Source: Pseudanabaena frigida
GTDB lineage: Bacteria > Cyanobacteriota > Cyanobacteriia > Pseudanabaenales > Pseudanabaenaceae
Assembly: GCA_003242085.1 (NCBI GenBank)
Contig: QBML01000001.1
Location: 62,001 to 126,000, forward strand
Direction of reading: 5' to 3'
Length of the DNA stretch: 64,000 nucleotides
Shown: positions 45,702 to 55,673 of the stretch, piece after piece
How the letters are laid out: every line of letters starts with the position of its first letter
Position numbering within the stretch: the first letter of the stretch is position 1
Made by a program: the position numbers and the translations under genes
The notes under the pieces: model-generated
Told to the model about the DNA's origin: nothing
The model's input: the letters and a program-made list of their open reading frames with translations, nothing else
The model's database searches: none

Positions 45702-46204
45702 AAAGTAATCTTTGTAATTGATGATTTGCTAGAGCATATTAACTTGAGATCGGTTTACAACGCATGAACTTGCGATACCAAAAAGCACAATGGTGACTAA
45801 AGTACTTTCTTCCTTTTAAGTAGATGGACGCAATTAAAAAACTTGTGGCGCACGCACAGCTTATGCCACAAGTTTTTGCTCTGATTTTTAATTATGCTCA
45901 GCTACATAAAGCCTAAACAGGCTTTATGTAGTACAAGAAATTTTTTAAAAGTGCTGCAAAGCAACACTTTTAAAAAATTTCTTGGGTTTTGAGAAAGTGC
46001 AAAGCGCTGTATGTAGCTATGTAAGTTTAGCTTAGGACATAAAACCCAAATCGAATAAAGGCGGCGCTTCGCGCCGCCTTTATTCGATTTATCTTGCATC
46101 GCTATATGGAGGCAAGAATCGCGATCGCGATAAACGCATTAAAATTTTAAAATCGGGAAGAGGTTACAAAAACAGAGCTTTGTGTAATGATCTTTGGCAG
46201 TTGA
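45702..46204. repeat. 503-bp gap filled with four long palindromes
   Basis: No gene is visible. It holds hairpins at 45832-45893 (imperfect, ACTTGTGGC core), 45902-45931 (perfect 13-bp arms), 45934-45984 (perfect 20-bp arms) and 46048-46090 (perfect 20-bp arms with a GGCGGCGC core and TTC loop). The last is followed by a TTGCATCGCTATA word that recurs after other hairpins in this window. Confidence 0.8.
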
Positions 46205-46858
46205 TTGCAAAAACCTGTGAATTCTTGGCTAAATTTGTTGCAACAGCATCGCATTATTGCGGTTATTCGTGCGGATAACGCAGGCATTGCGAGAGAGATG
46301 GCACTTGCCGCAGCCGCAGGTGGAATTAAGCTACTTGAGATTGCTTGGAATACGGATCGCGCTGAATCGCTCATCCCAAAATTGCAGCAGGAGTTACCTG
46401 ATTGTAAAATTGGTACAGGTACAGTTTTGGATATGGATAGTGCTGAGCGAGCGATCGCTTGTGGTTGTAGTTTTTTGTTTACACCTCATACCAATCCCGA
46501 ACTCATTGCCAAAGGCACAGAAAATAATATTCCTGTAGTTGCAGGTGCACTCACACCTACGGAAATCGTTACTGCATGGCAGGCTGGAGCAGCGGCTGTC
46601 AAAGTTTTTCCAATTAAAGTGATTGGTGGCGTTGACTATTTAAAGTGTCTGCAACCAATACTACGAGACATTCCGCTAATTCCCACTGGTGGGATTACGA
46701 TTCAAAATGCAGATCAATTTCTAGCAGCAGGGGCGATCGCCGTTGGGATATCTAGTCATTTATTTTCCCCAGAAGCGATCGCTGAGGATGACTGGACGAC
46801 GATTATTTCGCGATCGCAGACATTGATTCAAAAAGTTCAACCATTTCAAAATCAATAG
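46205..46858 (+). CDS. eda: KHG/KDPG aldolase
   Basis: It cleaves 2-keto-3-deoxy-6-phosphogluconate (Entner-Doudoroff pathway) and related keto-hydroxy acids. The 217-residue protein shows HRIIAVIRADN, LEIAWNT, the Glu/Lys pair of the TIM-barrel active site (ELIAKG and VKVFPIKVIGG) and IPTGGIT. The start is uncertain: TTG 46205 or GTG 46217, with no in-frame ATG. The ruvX gene follows about 40 bp downstream. Confidence 0.9.
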   Translation: MQKPVNSWLNLLQQHRIIAVIRADNAGIAREMALAAAAGGIKLLEIAWNTDRAESLIPKLQQELPDCKIGTGTVLDMDSAERAIACGCSFLFTPHTNPELIAKGTENNIPVVAGALTPTEIVTAWQAGAAAVKVFPIKVIGGVDYLKCLQPILRDIPLIPTGGITIQNADQFLAAGAIAVGISSHLFSPEAIAEDDWTTIISRSQTLIQKVQPFQNQ

Positions 46859-46896
46859 CGTGTTGTGCTTAGCACGTGACACGCCAAAAGTAATTT

Positions 46897-47319
46897 ATGC
46901 AATATGCAGCATTAGGTTTAGATGTCGGCAGAAAGCGCATCGGCGTAGCGGGATGCGATCGCCTTGGTATATCAGTACATGGCATTACGACAATTATTCG
47001 CAAGTCTTGGCAAGAGGATATGGCGCAGTTACAAGCCTTAATTGAAGAGCGCAATATCGATACACTGGTGATGGGATTGCCCTATAACATGGATGGTTCG
47101 CTAGGCTATCAAGCAAAACATGTCCAAAAATTTGCCCACAGCGCTTCTAAACAGTTGGGCATGATTTTAGAATTTGTGGATGAGCGTTTGACCTCCTACG
47201 AAGCTGAGGAAATGATGCGATCGCAAGGCATTTCCACAAGACACAACAAAGAAATGATCGACCGCAAAGCTGCTGCGCTAATCTTGCAACAATGGTTAGC
47301 CCTTAAGCGTCAAGCTTAG
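46897..47319 (+). CDS. ruvX: RuvX/YqgF-family putative pre-16S rRNA nuclease
   Basis: A 140-residue RNase H-like nuclease implicated in 16S rRNA 5' maturation. The family motifs LGLDVGRKRIGVAGCD, LVMGLPYNMDGSLG and FVDERLTSYEAEEMM are present, with the acidic residues D and E of the active site. The stop lies inside a hairpin (47316-47358). Confidence 0.92.
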   Translation: MQYAALGLDVGRKRIGVAGCDRLGISVHGITTIIRKSWQEDMAQLQALIEERNIDTLVMGLPYNMDGSLGYQAKHVQKFAHSASKQLGMILEFVDERLTSYEAEEMMRSQGISTRHNKEMIDRKAAALILQQWLALKRQA

Positions 47320-47358
47320 AAAATAGAGATGACGCTTCGCATCATCTCTATTTTCTAA
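47316..47358. terminator. Hairpin containing the ruvX stop codon
   Basis: Perfect 17-bp arms (47316-47332 and 47342-47358) around CGCTTCGCA. The stop TAG (47317-47319) is in the left arm. Confidence 0.8.
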
Positions 47359-47458
47359 ATATGTCCCCTTTGCTGTCATAATGCTTAAAAGCGCCAAAAG
47401 CCTTATACAAGAGGGTTTCTCTGAGCTAGTAGTGCTATAGGATACAAAACAGCAATCT

Positions 47459-48013
47459 ATGGAAGGATCGACGATCGTACTTACGGATGACGCAGGTAAG
47501 AACTTGCCTTGCACTATCGAAACCACATTTAAAGTGGACAGCACTGAATATATGTTGCTGCAACCAGTTGACTATTCTGTGCAAATCTTTGCATGGCAGG
47601 AAACTGATGACGAGGAAGAAACTGAATTAGTTGATGTCACCGAAGAAGAAATCGATTTGATTTTTTCAACTGCTCAGGCCGTTTTAGCAGAACAGAATCT
47701 CTCTTTACGGCGCTCAGCTTACACGTTGACAGTTGAGGGGGAACTGCCTGAACCGACGGAAGAAGATATCATCGAGATTGACACCGAAGAAGACGGTAAT
47801 TGTGGCGAATTCCAAGAATTAGCACACTTCTACTATGAAGAACAAGCTTTTTCCGTATTTACAGCCCTCGATCCTTTGATGTTTATCGCCAAAGTAGGAG
47901 ATAGCGGTCTACCTGAGATCCTTTCACCCGTGGAAATGGCAGCACTAGAGCCTTATGTGGAGCAATATTTAGACCATGTCCTCAGCACAGAAGATGCCGA
48001 AGAAGAGTTCTAA
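47459..48013 (+). CDS. DUF3727 family acidic protein
   Basis: A 184-residue, strongly acidic cytoplasmic protein of the cyanobacterial DUF3727 family (N-terminal DUF1292-like start STIVLTDDAGKNLPCTIE, MLLQPVDYSVQIFAW). Function unknown. Its last 38 bp overlap the mltG start, and this pairing supports co-expression. Confidence 0.82.
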   Translation: MEGSTIVLTDDAGKNLPCTIETTFKVDSTEYMLLQPVDYSVQIFAWQETDDEEETELVDVTEEEIDLIFSTAQAVLAEQNLSLRRSAYTLTVEGELPEPTEEDIIEIDTEEDGNCGEFQELAHFYYEEQAFSVFTALDPLMFIAKVGDSGLPEILSPVEMAALEPYVEQYLDHVLSTEDAEEEF

Positions 48014-49067
48014 TTGGCTGTTTTATGGTGTTGGTGTTCCATTAACGATCTTATTGACTGGTTTAGCCAGTAGTTCTTGGTGGATCTGGGCAAGTGCAGC
48101 ACCTAATAATTTTGGGGCAAAAATTCGGTTAACTATATCGGATGGGACACCAACTCAGGCGATCGCCCAAGAGTTAGAGTCAGCAGGCGTAATCCGCTCG
48201 AGCTTAGCCTTGCGTCTATGGGTTCAGTGGCAGTCTCTTCGTGGCAATGAGACAGTAGCTTTGCGATCTGGTACGTATGACTTTGCCACCAATCAATCGT
48301 TGCAAGAAGTTGTTGCTCAAATTCAAACAGCTAAATCTTCAGAGGTTCGATTTACGATTCCTGAAGGTTGGTCGATCGCGCAGATGGCAGATCTATTTGA
48401 GAAGCAGGGATTTTTTACAGCTAAAGATTTTGTAGCGGCAACTCAACGGACTAGTCCAAGACGACGTACTTGGCTTCCTGATGATGTTCCAAGTCTGGAA
48501 GGATTTTTATTTCCCGATACCTATCAAATACTGCCATCGGAAGCGACTCCCGATCGCATCATTGATTTGATGCTCGATCGCTTTGAGCAAGTGGCTTTGC
48601 CTGTTTATCAAGAGAACCAGTCTGGTAAACCCAAGGTCAAAATCAGTCTTAAAGATTGGGTAACTTTATCTAGTATTGTCGAAAAAGAGGCTGTGATTGA
48701 CTCAGAGCGGCGGGTTATATCTGGAGTTTTCTGGAATCGACTCAAACGAAATATGCGTCTAGAGTCCGATCCAACCGTTGAATATGGTTTAAATATCAAA
48801 CAAACTCCTGAAAATCCGCTTACTTTAGATCAGGTGCGTACTAACTCGCCCTATAACACCTATCTAAATGAAGGCTTACCACCAGGAGCGATCGCTTCAG
48901 TTGGATTAGCTAGCCTCAAGGCTACACTCGATCCTGCAAGCACTGATTATTTATTCTTTGTGGCTAAATACGACGGCAGCCATGTATTTAGCCGTACCTT
49001 AGAAGATCACGAAAAAGCATTGCAGGCGATCGACAAAAAAATTCAACAGAAAACACCCAAACAATAG
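47976..49067 (+). CDS. mltG: Endolytic murein transglycosylase MltG
   Basis: A membrane-anchored lytic transglycosylase that cuts nascent glycan strands. The 363-residue protein has one N-terminal membrane helix (about 16-40), a LysM-like portion (SDGTPTQAIAQELESAGV), the SLEGFLFPDTY motif and the catalytic Glu in SIVEKEAVIDSER, then VEYGLN and NSPYNTYLNEGLPPGAI. Start overlaps the DUF3727 gene by 38 bp. Confidence 0.95.
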   Translation: MSSAQKMPKKSSNWLFYGVGVPLTILLTGLASSSWWIWASAAPNNFGAKIRLTISDGTPTQAIAQELESAGVIRSSLALRLWVQWQSLRGNETVALRSGTYDFATNQSLQEVVAQIQTAKSSEVRFTIPEGWSIAQMADLFEKQGFFTAKDFVAATQRTSPRRRTWLPDDVPSLEGFLFPDTYQILPSEATPDRIIDLMLDRFEQVALPVYQENQSGKPKVKISLKDWVTLSSIVEKEAVIDSERRVISGVFWNRLKRNMRLESDPTVEYGLNIKQTPENPLTLDQVRTNSPYNTYLNEGLPPGAIASVGLASLKATLDPASTDYLFFVAKYDGSHVFSRTLEDHEKALQAIDKKIQQKTPKQ

Positions 49068-49077
49068 TTTGGATGTG

Positions 49078-49195
49078 GCTTTGGCTCCGCTCGACCAGTG
49101 AATTTCTTTGGTTGAGCGGAGCCAAAGCTTTTTCTTTACCCAAATAAATAGAGGCGGCGCTTCGCGCCGCCTCTATTTATTTGGGTAAAGAAAAA
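49078..49195. repeat. Two abutting long palindromes after mltG
   Basis: The first has perfect 15-bp arms (49078-49092, 49114-49128) with the word GCTCCGCTC. The second starts at the very next base and has perfect 32-bp arms (49129-49160, 49164-49195) with a TTC loop and a GGCGGCGC core. The first hairpin lies 11 bp past the mltG stop and can act as a terminator. Confidence 0.85.
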
Positions 49196-49296
49196 CTTGT
49201 ATTGCTATAAGTGAAGCCAAAGCCTTCTTGCGTAAACTGTTGACTATTCTGAGCTAGGATATTCCCAACCACTTAATTAACATCCCCAAAATATTT

Positions 49297-49833
49297 GTGA
49301 AACCTTGGCGACTTATTGCTCCTGACTTAGTTTTGTCAGCACCGATTAACACGATCGCACCGCAACTAATGCAAAAACATGGACTGCGCGGTTTAATTTT
49401 AGATGTGGATAATACGTTAATCGGGGATGACGAATCCGAAGTGTCAGAAGAAATTCGCCTTTGGGTGGAGCTGATGCGTCAGCAATATCCGATTTGGCTA
49501 GCCAGCAATAACTTTAGCGATCGCCGTATTCAAAAGGTCGCCGAAAGCTTAAATCTTCCCTATCGCAGCCGTGCAGGTAAACCTTCGCGTCGGGTGGTGC
49601 GTCAGGTACTCGAAGCGATTCAACTGCCTCCTTCTCAAGTAGCAATGGTAGGCGATCGCCTATTTACCGACACAATTGTGGGCAATCGTTTAGGCTTATT
49701 TACAATTTTGGTGCAACCACCTTGCGAAGATCTCGCATTTAAACCATCTATTTCCACAATATTTAAAGCGCGATCGAGTTTTCTCCGCAATTGGGAAATT
49801 TGGATCGCCCGTAAATCTGGTGTAAAAATTTAA
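49297..49833 (+). CDS. YqeG-family HAD phosphatase (IIIA type)
   Basis: A 178-residue phosphatase with the HAD nucleophile motif LDVDNTL near residue 35, the SNN motif LASNNFSD and the acidic motif MVGDRLFTD. It belongs to the YqeG group, related to phosphatidylglycerophosphate phosphatases (GEP4/PGP1-like); the natural substrate is inferred only. The start is GTG at 49297, no ATG being available upstream of the conserved region. Confidence 0.88.
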   Translation: MKPWRLIAPDLVLSAPINTIAPQLMQKHGLRGLILDVDNTLIGDDESEVSEEIRLWVELMRQQYPIWLASNNFSDRRIQKVAESLNLPYRSRAGKPSRRVVRQVLEAIQLPPSQVAMVGDRLFTDTIVGNRLGLFTILVQPPCEDLAFKPSISTIFKARSSFLRNWEIWIARKSGVKI

Positions 49834-49854
49834 AAAAGATTGCATTGTTAATAC

Positions 49855-49925
49855 AGGCTTCGACTCCGCTCAGCCAACGTTGGCTGAGCGGAGCGATGCA
49901 CTGAGTTTGCCTAAGTGTCGATGCC
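49855..49925. repeat. GGCTTCGACTCCGCTCAGCC-type dispersed palindrome
   Basis: A perfect 30-bp palindrome (49864-49893) inside a unit that shares its flanks (GCGATGCACTGA, AAGTGTCGA) with the inner part of the MITE-like element at 30252-30435. It lies between convergent genes. Confidence 0.75.
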
Positions 49926-49934
49926 ATATATACT

Positions 49935-52922
49935 TTAAGGAAGAACTGGCTCTTCGACTGGGCGAATAATTGGTGGTGCAGATTGCTGCTCTGGTTTAAA
50001 GATAGACTCGATCGCTTGTTGGAGAGTCTGCGCCATCACGATCCGATTTTCATACGCGACAATTACCCTAACTAGGGTCGGTAATTTATTTTGGGTTGAC
50101 TCTAAATATAGAGGCTCTACATACAATAAGGATTGTTCAATGGGAATGATTAGTAAGTTCCCTTGAATTGCTCGCGAACCCTGACGATTCCAGAGTGAAA
50201 TTTGTTGAGAAATGACGGGATCTTGATTGATCCGCGCTTCGATTTGCTCGGTGCCATAAACCAGAATTTGTTTGGGAAAGGTATAAAGAAACAGCTTGCC
50301 ATAGTTCTCTCCATCTGACCTAGCCGCTAGCCATGCAACGAGGTTTGTACGCTCTTTAGGGGTAAAGGGTAATAGAAGAATAAACTCTTCAAAGGGAACG
50401 CTTGGCAAACTAGTAATCAGGTAATAGGGTTCCACTAAACGCGGTTTATCGCCATAGACCTCATTCGGAATTTGCCATTGATCTTCGCGGTTGTAAAACA
50501 CCTGAGCATCCGTCATGTGATAGATCATCAAGCGTTCTGATTGAATCTGAAACAGATCGACGGGATAGCGCAAATGCTCGCGTAAAGACAATGGCATCGC
50601 GTTTAAAGGTTTAAACAAATCAGGAAAGATCTTTGACCATGTAGCAATCATCGGGTCGCTAGCATCAGCAATGTAGAAATTTACTGTGCCGTGGTAGGCA
50701 TCCACCACCACTTTGACCGAGTTACGAATGTAATTAATTCCTTCTTTACCAATGTCGGAATAGGGATATCGATCGCTAGTAGTATAGGCATCAATAATCC
50801 AATAGAGATAACTTGGATCTTTGGTCTGAGTTTGAGTATTAGCTGCTACTAGATAAGGATCGCTGTCGTAGCGAAGAAACGGCGCGATCGCCTTAACCCT
50901 CTCCATGATATTCCGTCGAAACAGTAGCTTAGTGTCGGGAAGAAACTCAGGAGTAACCGCCATGCGCCAATCATTAAGATATTTGGCAAACAGAATGCGC
51001 CGCCAAATTGAGTCTAGGTTGATGCCACCCTTTCCATCGTAAATGTTATAGACATTTTCATTGTCGCTAGGATAGTCAAGCTCTTTTACCTTAGTCCCAG
51101 TCATCACATAGGTATCAGTATTCTCTCCGTAATAAATGCGTGGCTGTCCAATGGGAATGCTATTTCGCACTGCTTCACTAGAAGTGGTGAGGGGCATACC
51201 GTTAGTAACGCCAATATCTTTAATGAAATATTCAGGTAGTCCACCTGCGCCCACGCGATTGACAGGGCTGAGGGTAAAGCCATAGCCATGGGTATAGATT
51301 AGATGCTGGTTGACCCATGTTTGCGCCTCTTGAGGAACAGATGCATAGTCCAATTCCCTTGCTGAAATTAGCACTTGTTGCTGACTAGATTGTCTGCTAG
51401 CTAAGGGGTTGGATGAATTCTGTTCGCTGATTGTGTAGCGATCAATATCAGCGTCAGGAAAGCCATAGTAAAGACGAATTTGCTGAAGTTGGCGATTGGT
51501 GGCAAGTAGCGGCTGTTTATCCCAGAGTCTAATATTGCGAATAGTTAACTCATTATCTTGAAGCGATCGCTTGGTGAGTTTCCCTTGAGGATTAAAAACT
51601 TGAGAATTAATACTTTCTAAACCAAAGGCTTGTCGAGTTAAAGCGATCGTCCGTTGGATAAAGGGCTGCTCTCTGGCGAGCTCATTTGGCTGCACGACTA
51701 AGGATTGTACGGCGATCGGTAAAAATACACCCAAACCGATCGCCATAACCAGATACAAAGCTAACGCCGCTACTACTGGTTTTCGGCTCGCAGGTTGACG
51801 ATAAAATTTCAGCCATCGCACAATTAAATAACTAGCGATCGCCAGTGCCAACATACTTAGCCCTGTATAAACTGGCAACTGCACAACAGTATCGGTATAG
51901 CTAGCGCCATAGGATACTCCTCGCGGTGAATATAAAAGTTCATAACGATTTAGCCAGTAGCTAAAGCCAATCACCAACATCAATAAGCCACCTAGCCCAT
52001 ACAGATGGCGCTGTTGATCGTGGGAAATACCAATAAACTTGCCTTCACTGAGGCTCCCCCCCGACAGTAAATAAGTTAATAGAACAGAAATAAACCCATA
52101 TAGACATATCCCAGTCAAGCAAAATTCCAGCACTTCTAAAGTAGGTAAATTGAATATATAAAAGCTGAGATCTTGATTGAAAACTGGTTCAGTTTGCTCA
52201 AAACTAGTGGGTTGAAAATAAGGAATGATCCGCATCCATTGGCGTGAGATCACCCATGCCGTAGATACACCGATCAGAACTGCGATCGCCTTCAGCAAAA
52301 CCTTGGGATAAATCAATATGGCGATCGCCGCACCAATAGTGGCGATCGCGGGGCGACTCTCAGTTAGAGTTTTGATTGCTAGACGACCAATTAACTCTGG
52401 TCTCAATAACGCAGGCGCAAGCGAAGAAATATTAGGCTGATTTAGAGATGGTCGCCACTGGGCGATCGCCACTTGTCCGTAATGGATCGTTAATAAACAG
52501 ATCAGGATACTTAAGCTCAAGACTAGGGGCAATAGCCAACGCAATCGTAAAGAAGTCGATATATATTGAGGCGGCTCTGATTGGGTATCGCGGGCTGAAG
52601 GATCATATTGAGCTTTTGCTTTTGCCTGTTTTCGTTCGGCATCGCTAGGTGGATCGGCATATTTCAGCTTTTGCGCGATCTGTAAATTATTGAAAAGATA
52701 GATTAAGGCGATCGCTAATACGGCACTTCCCAATCCAATTTGTATCGCGAGCCGAAGCAAATACATCGGCAAATAACCCACCTCGTGAAACCATAAAATT
52801 TCTGCTCCCAGTCGTGCAACAATTTCACTACCTACGGCTAAGCCCACAAGCGCCAACAATAAGCGTCGGTAATGCCACTTTGATATTGTGAAAGCAGAAA
52901 GTTTTAAGGATAGGAACTTCAT
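49935..52922 (-). CDS. UPF0182 family membrane protein
   Basis: A 995-residue integral membrane protein. The N-terminal third has about seven membrane helices, with an acidic linker around residues 95-120. The large remainder is soluble and carries UPF0182 signatures ([24 protein letters not shown]-like region, [12 protein letters not shown]). Function is unknown. The last 20 residues are Pro-rich. The size and topology match family members in cyanobacteria and actinobacteria. Confidence 0.93.
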   Translation of the reverse strand: MKFLSLKLSAFTISKWHYRRLLLALVGLAVGSEIVARLGAEILWFHEVGYLPMYLLRLAIQIGLGSAVLAIALIYLFNNLQIAQKLKYADPPSDAERKQAKAKAQYDPSARDTQSEPPQYISTSLRLRWLLPLVLSLSILICLLTIHYGQVAIAQWRPSLNQPNISSLAPALLRPELIGRLAIKTLTESRPAIATIGAAIAILIYPKVLLKAIAVLIGVSTAWVISRQWMRIIPYFQPTSFEQTEPVFNQDLSFYIFNLPTLEVLEFCLTGICLYGFISVLLTYLLSGGSLSEGKFIGISHDQQRHLYGLGGLLMLVIGFSYWLNRYELLYSPRGVSYGASYTDTVVQLPVYTGLSMLALAIASYLIVRWLKFYRQPASRKPVVAALALYLVMAIGLGVFLPIAVQSLVVQPNELAREQPFIQRTIALTRQAFGLESINSQVFNPQGKLTKRSLQDNELTIRNIRLWDKQPLLATNRQLQQIRLYYGFPDADIDRYTISEQNSSNPLASRQSSQQQVLISARELDYASVPQEAQTWVNQHLIYTHGYGFTLSPVNRVGAGGLPEYFIKDIGVTNGMPLTTSSEAVRNSIPIGQPRIYYGENTDTYVMTGTKVKELDYPSDNENVYNIYDGKGGINLDSIWRRILFAKYLNDWRMAVTPEFLPDTKLLFRRNIMERVKAIAPFLRYDSDPYLVAANTQTQTKDPSYLYWIIDAYTTSDRYPYSDIGKEGINYIRNSVKVVVDAYHGTVNFYIADASDPMIATWSKIFPDLFKPLNAMPLSLREHLRYPVDLFQIQSERLMIYHMTDAQVFYNREDQWQIPNEVYGDKPRLVEPYYLITSLPSVPFEEFILLLPFTPKERTNLVAWLAARSDGENYGKLFLYTFPKQILVYGTEQIEARINQDPVISQQISLWNRQGSRAIQGNLLIIPIEQSLLYVEPLYLESTQNKLPTLVRVIVAYENRIVMAQTLQQAIESIFKPEQQSAPPIIRPVEEPVLP

Positions 52923-53183
52923 ACACTATTGGAGTGCTAGGGGATGGGTGGATGACACTTTAAGCGAATAATCCCATCTTTTTTAGCTATCAAATATCGG
53001 TAGTGCTAAAGGAGTAATAATTTTGCGTTAATGAAGTAACGAGCGGAGCATAGTACTTCATTGCTGCTTTAGGACTACCCAAAAATCTTTATTAGTTTAG
53101 GTTTGTCATGATAAAGATGGAACCGTGCCAAGCCGTTCATGTTGATGATACAGTCAATACAAGATTTTTTCTAACTAACAACA

Positions 53184-54095
53184 ATGGGAAACCTTCAGGG
53201 ACGCGATCTTCTTAGCTTGGCAGATTTGCAAACATCCGAAATTCAGGATTTGCTCACACTAGCCGCACAGCTCAAAGCAGGGGTAACGCAATTCAACTTT
53301 CAGCGGAAAACTCTTGGCCTGCTCTTTCGCAAAGCTTCCACCAGAACACGAGTTAGTTTCACAGTCGCCATGCATCAATTGGGAGGAAATGTAATCGATC
53401 TCGATCCGAATGTGACGCAGGTAAGTCGAGGTGAACCCATTGAAGATACTGCTAGAGTTCTCGATCGCTACTTGGATGTTCTCGCCATTCGTACCTTTGA
53501 GCAAGCAGAGCTAGAGACTTTTGCCAAATTCTGTAAGATGCCGATTATTAATGCCCTGAGTGATTTAGAGCATCCCTGCCAAGTTCTTGCGGATTTACTT
53601 ACCGTGATGGAAAATTTTGGCTCTTTGAAAGGACTGACCCTGACCTATCTCGGTGATGGCAACAATATGGCACATTCCTTGATGATTGGCTGCGCTCTTG
53701 TCGGAATGAATGTACGGATTGCGTCACCCAAAAACTTCATGCCAGATCCTGCTATTGTCGCTCAGGCAAAAGCTTTGGCTACTAATTCAGAAGTAATTGT
53801 CACTGAAGATCCTAAGCTTGCCTCTCAAGCGGCGCATGTTTTATATACCGATGTGTGGGCTAGCATGGGTCAAGAAGCTGAAGCTGAAGATCGAATTCCT
53901 ATTTTCCAACCCTATCAGTTAAATGCAGAATTAATGGCTTTAGCCGATAAAGAAGCGATCGCCTTGCATTGTTTACCCGCTCATCGTGGTGAAGAGATTA
54001 CCGATGAAGTAATGGAAGGTAAACAATCGCGCATTTGGGATGAAGCCGAAAATCGTCTCCATGCTCAAAAAGCTCTATTAGCAAGCGTTTTATAA
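53184..54095 (+). CDS. argF: Ornithine carbamoyltransferase
   Basis: It converts ornithine and carbamoyl phosphate to citrulline in arginine synthesis. The 303-residue protein has the carbamoyl-phosphate loop KASTRTRVSF near residue 50, LEHPCQVLADL, DGNNMAHS and the ornithine-binding HCLPAHRGEE. Lengths and motifs are complete. The stop codon lies in the left arm of a 23-bp hairpin. Confidence 0.96.
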   Translation: MGNLQGRDLLSLADLQTSEIQDLLTLAAQLKAGVTQFNFQRKTLGLLFRKASTRTRVSFTVAMHQLGGNVIDLDPNVTQVSRGEPIEDTARVLDRYLDVLAIRTFEQAELETFAKFCKMPIINALSDLEHPCQVLADLLTVMENFGSLKGLTLTYLGDGNNMAHSLMIGCALVGMNVRIASPKNFMPDPAIVAQAKALATNSEVIVTEDPKLASQAAHVLYTDVWASMGQEAEAEDRIPIFQPYQLNAELMALADKEAIALHCLPAHRGEEITDEVMEGKQSRIWDEAENRLHAQKALLASVL

Positions 54096-54142
54096 AGATT
54101 CATACCCTTCTGGAGTGGCATGAATCTTTATAAAACGCTTGC
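54081..54142. terminator. 23-bp perfect hairpin containing the argF stop codon
   Basis: The last 15 coding and stop bases of argF plus 8 following bases (54081-54103) are repeated in inverse at 54120-54142 without mismatch. Confidence 0.85.
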
Positions 54143-54150
54143 ATTAAATT

Positions 54151-54211
54151 GCTATAACCCAAATAAATAGAGGCAGCGCTTCGCGCTGCCTCTATTTATT
54201 TGGGTTATAGC
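54151..54211. repeat. 29-bp perfect palindrome between argF and murG
   Basis: Arms 54151-54179 and 54183-54211 with a TTC loop. The core GAGGCAGCGC/GCGCTGCCTC differs from the GAGGCGGCGC copy at 49129-49195 by a matched change in both arms. Confidence 0.85.
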
Positions 54212-54230
54212 GCAAAGCGCTGTAAAACAA

Positions 54231-55340
54231 TTATTTTTTAAATTCTTTGATTAAAGTAACGATTTGAGCGATCGCATTGGCATCTTCACTTTGGTTCATA
54301 TTCTGAATATACTCATCGCGACGGCGATCGAGATCGGCGATCGCTTTTAACAAACTATCGCTAGTTAAATCTTCTTCAAAGAGAACTGCACTATAACCAC
54401 GAGATTGAAAAGACTTAGCATTGAGAATCTGATCGCCACGACTAGATAGCTTGGATAAAGGAATAAGTAAATTAGGTTTGCGTAAAGTCAGAAACTCAAA
54501 TACCGCATTTGCTCCCGATCTCGATACAACTAGATCGGCTAGTGCCAAAATATCGGCGAGTTCCGTTCCCAAATATTCAAACTGCTGATAGCGAGGATTG
54601 CCTTTAAGACTGACATCAAGATTTCCTTTACCGCAAGCATGAATAACTTGATAATCTCGTGTGAGAACTTCTAAAATAGAACGTACAGCTTGGTTGATTT
54701 TTGCCGAGCCAGTACTCCCTCCGACCACAAATAGAACTGGAGTATCTGCATTAAAACCACAAAATTCTCTCCCCTGATTTGCATTGCCTTTAAGAAGATC
54801 GGAACGGATTGGCAAACCTGTATGTTTGACTTTGTTTGCATACTTGGTTAAGTGCTTGGCAGTTTCAGGAAATGTGACGCAGACCTTAGTAGCAAATGGG
54901 ATCGATAAACGATTGGCCAAGCCTGAAGAGAAGTCTGACTCATGGATAATTACGGGAATTCGTTGCAGCCAGCTTGCAAAAATGACAGGAACGGTAACAA
55001 AGCCACCTTTAGAAAATACAACTTGGGGTTTAATTTTCGCGATCGCCAAGTAAGCATCAAATACTCCTTTCAGCACTTTGAACGGGTCAATAAAATTTTG
55101 CCATGAGAAATAACGGCGCAATTTTCCCGAAGAAATACCATGATAGGAAATCCCAACCTCAGCAACAAGTTGCTTTTCAATACCAGTTTTTGAGCCAATA
55201 TACTCAACTGTCCAACCATCAGCTTCAAGTTCAGGAATTAAAGCGAGGTTAGGGCTAACATGACCACCAGTACCTCCACCTGTTAACACAATTTTCTGGA
55301 TATGCTCTGATGGTAATTGAGTCTCGTTATTTGCGCCCAC
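54231..55340 (-). CDS. murG: UDP-N-acetylglucosamine-N-acetylmuramyl-(pentapeptide) pyrophosphoryl-undecaprenol N-acetylglucosamine transferase
   Basis: MurG adds GlcNAc to lipid I to make lipid II at the inner membrane face. The 369-residue protein has the N-terminal GGGTGGHVSPNLAL loop, the KGGFVTVPVIFAS helix, the second domain loop VVGGSTGSAKINQ and the nucleotide-binding SRSGANAVFEFLTLRKP. About 15 residues precede the first strand. Confidence 0.95.
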   Translation of the reverse strand: MGANNETQLPSEHIQKIVLTGGGTGGHVSPNLALIPELEADGWTVEYIGSKTGIEKQLVAEVGISYHGISSGKLRRYFSWQNFIDPFKVLKGVFDAYLAIAKIKPQVVFSKGGFVTVPVIFASWLQRIPVIIHESDFSSGLANRLSIPFATKVCVTFPETAKHLTKYANKVKHTGLPIRSDLLKGNANQGREFCGFNADTPVLFVVGGSTGSAKINQAVRSILEVLTRDYQVIHACGKGNLDVSLKGNPRYQQFEYLGTELADILALADLVVSRSGANAVFEFLTLRKPNLLIPLSKLSSRGDQILNAKSFQSRGYSAVLFEEDLTSDSLLKAIADLDRRRDEYIQNMNQSEDANAIAQIVTLIKEFKK

Positions 55341-55673
55341 AGATATTACTAGTCTCTAGATATTTGAATATTGAGAATGTTTGATTCTACACTGCAAGTA
55401 TTGTAGCGATCTCAGGACGATTTTCAAATAACTAAGTAGCTGGGTGCAATTAAATATAAAACCCAAAAAACTATGGCGCACGCGCAGCGTGCACCATAGT
55501 TTTTGACTCTGGTTTTTAATTCTAGGACAAATCAAAACCCAAACAGAGGCGGCGCAAAGCGCCGCCTCTGTTTGGGTTTTATGTCAACTTGCATTGCTAT
55601 AAAAAGTAGGCTTTTTATATTCTCCAATTTTTTAGATTTTATGTAACAATCAGTTAAGCCGCTCGAAAACTCA
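55341..55673. repeat. 333-bp gap with two long palindromes
   Basis: No gene is visible. A hairpin at about 55465-55520 carries ACTATGGCGCACGC/GCGTGCACCATAGT arms with one mismatch, inside a GCAATTAAA frame shared with 45832-45893. A second at 55534-55580 has perfect 22-bp arms with an AAA loop and GGCGGCGC core, followed by TTGCATTGCTATA. Confidence 0.8.
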
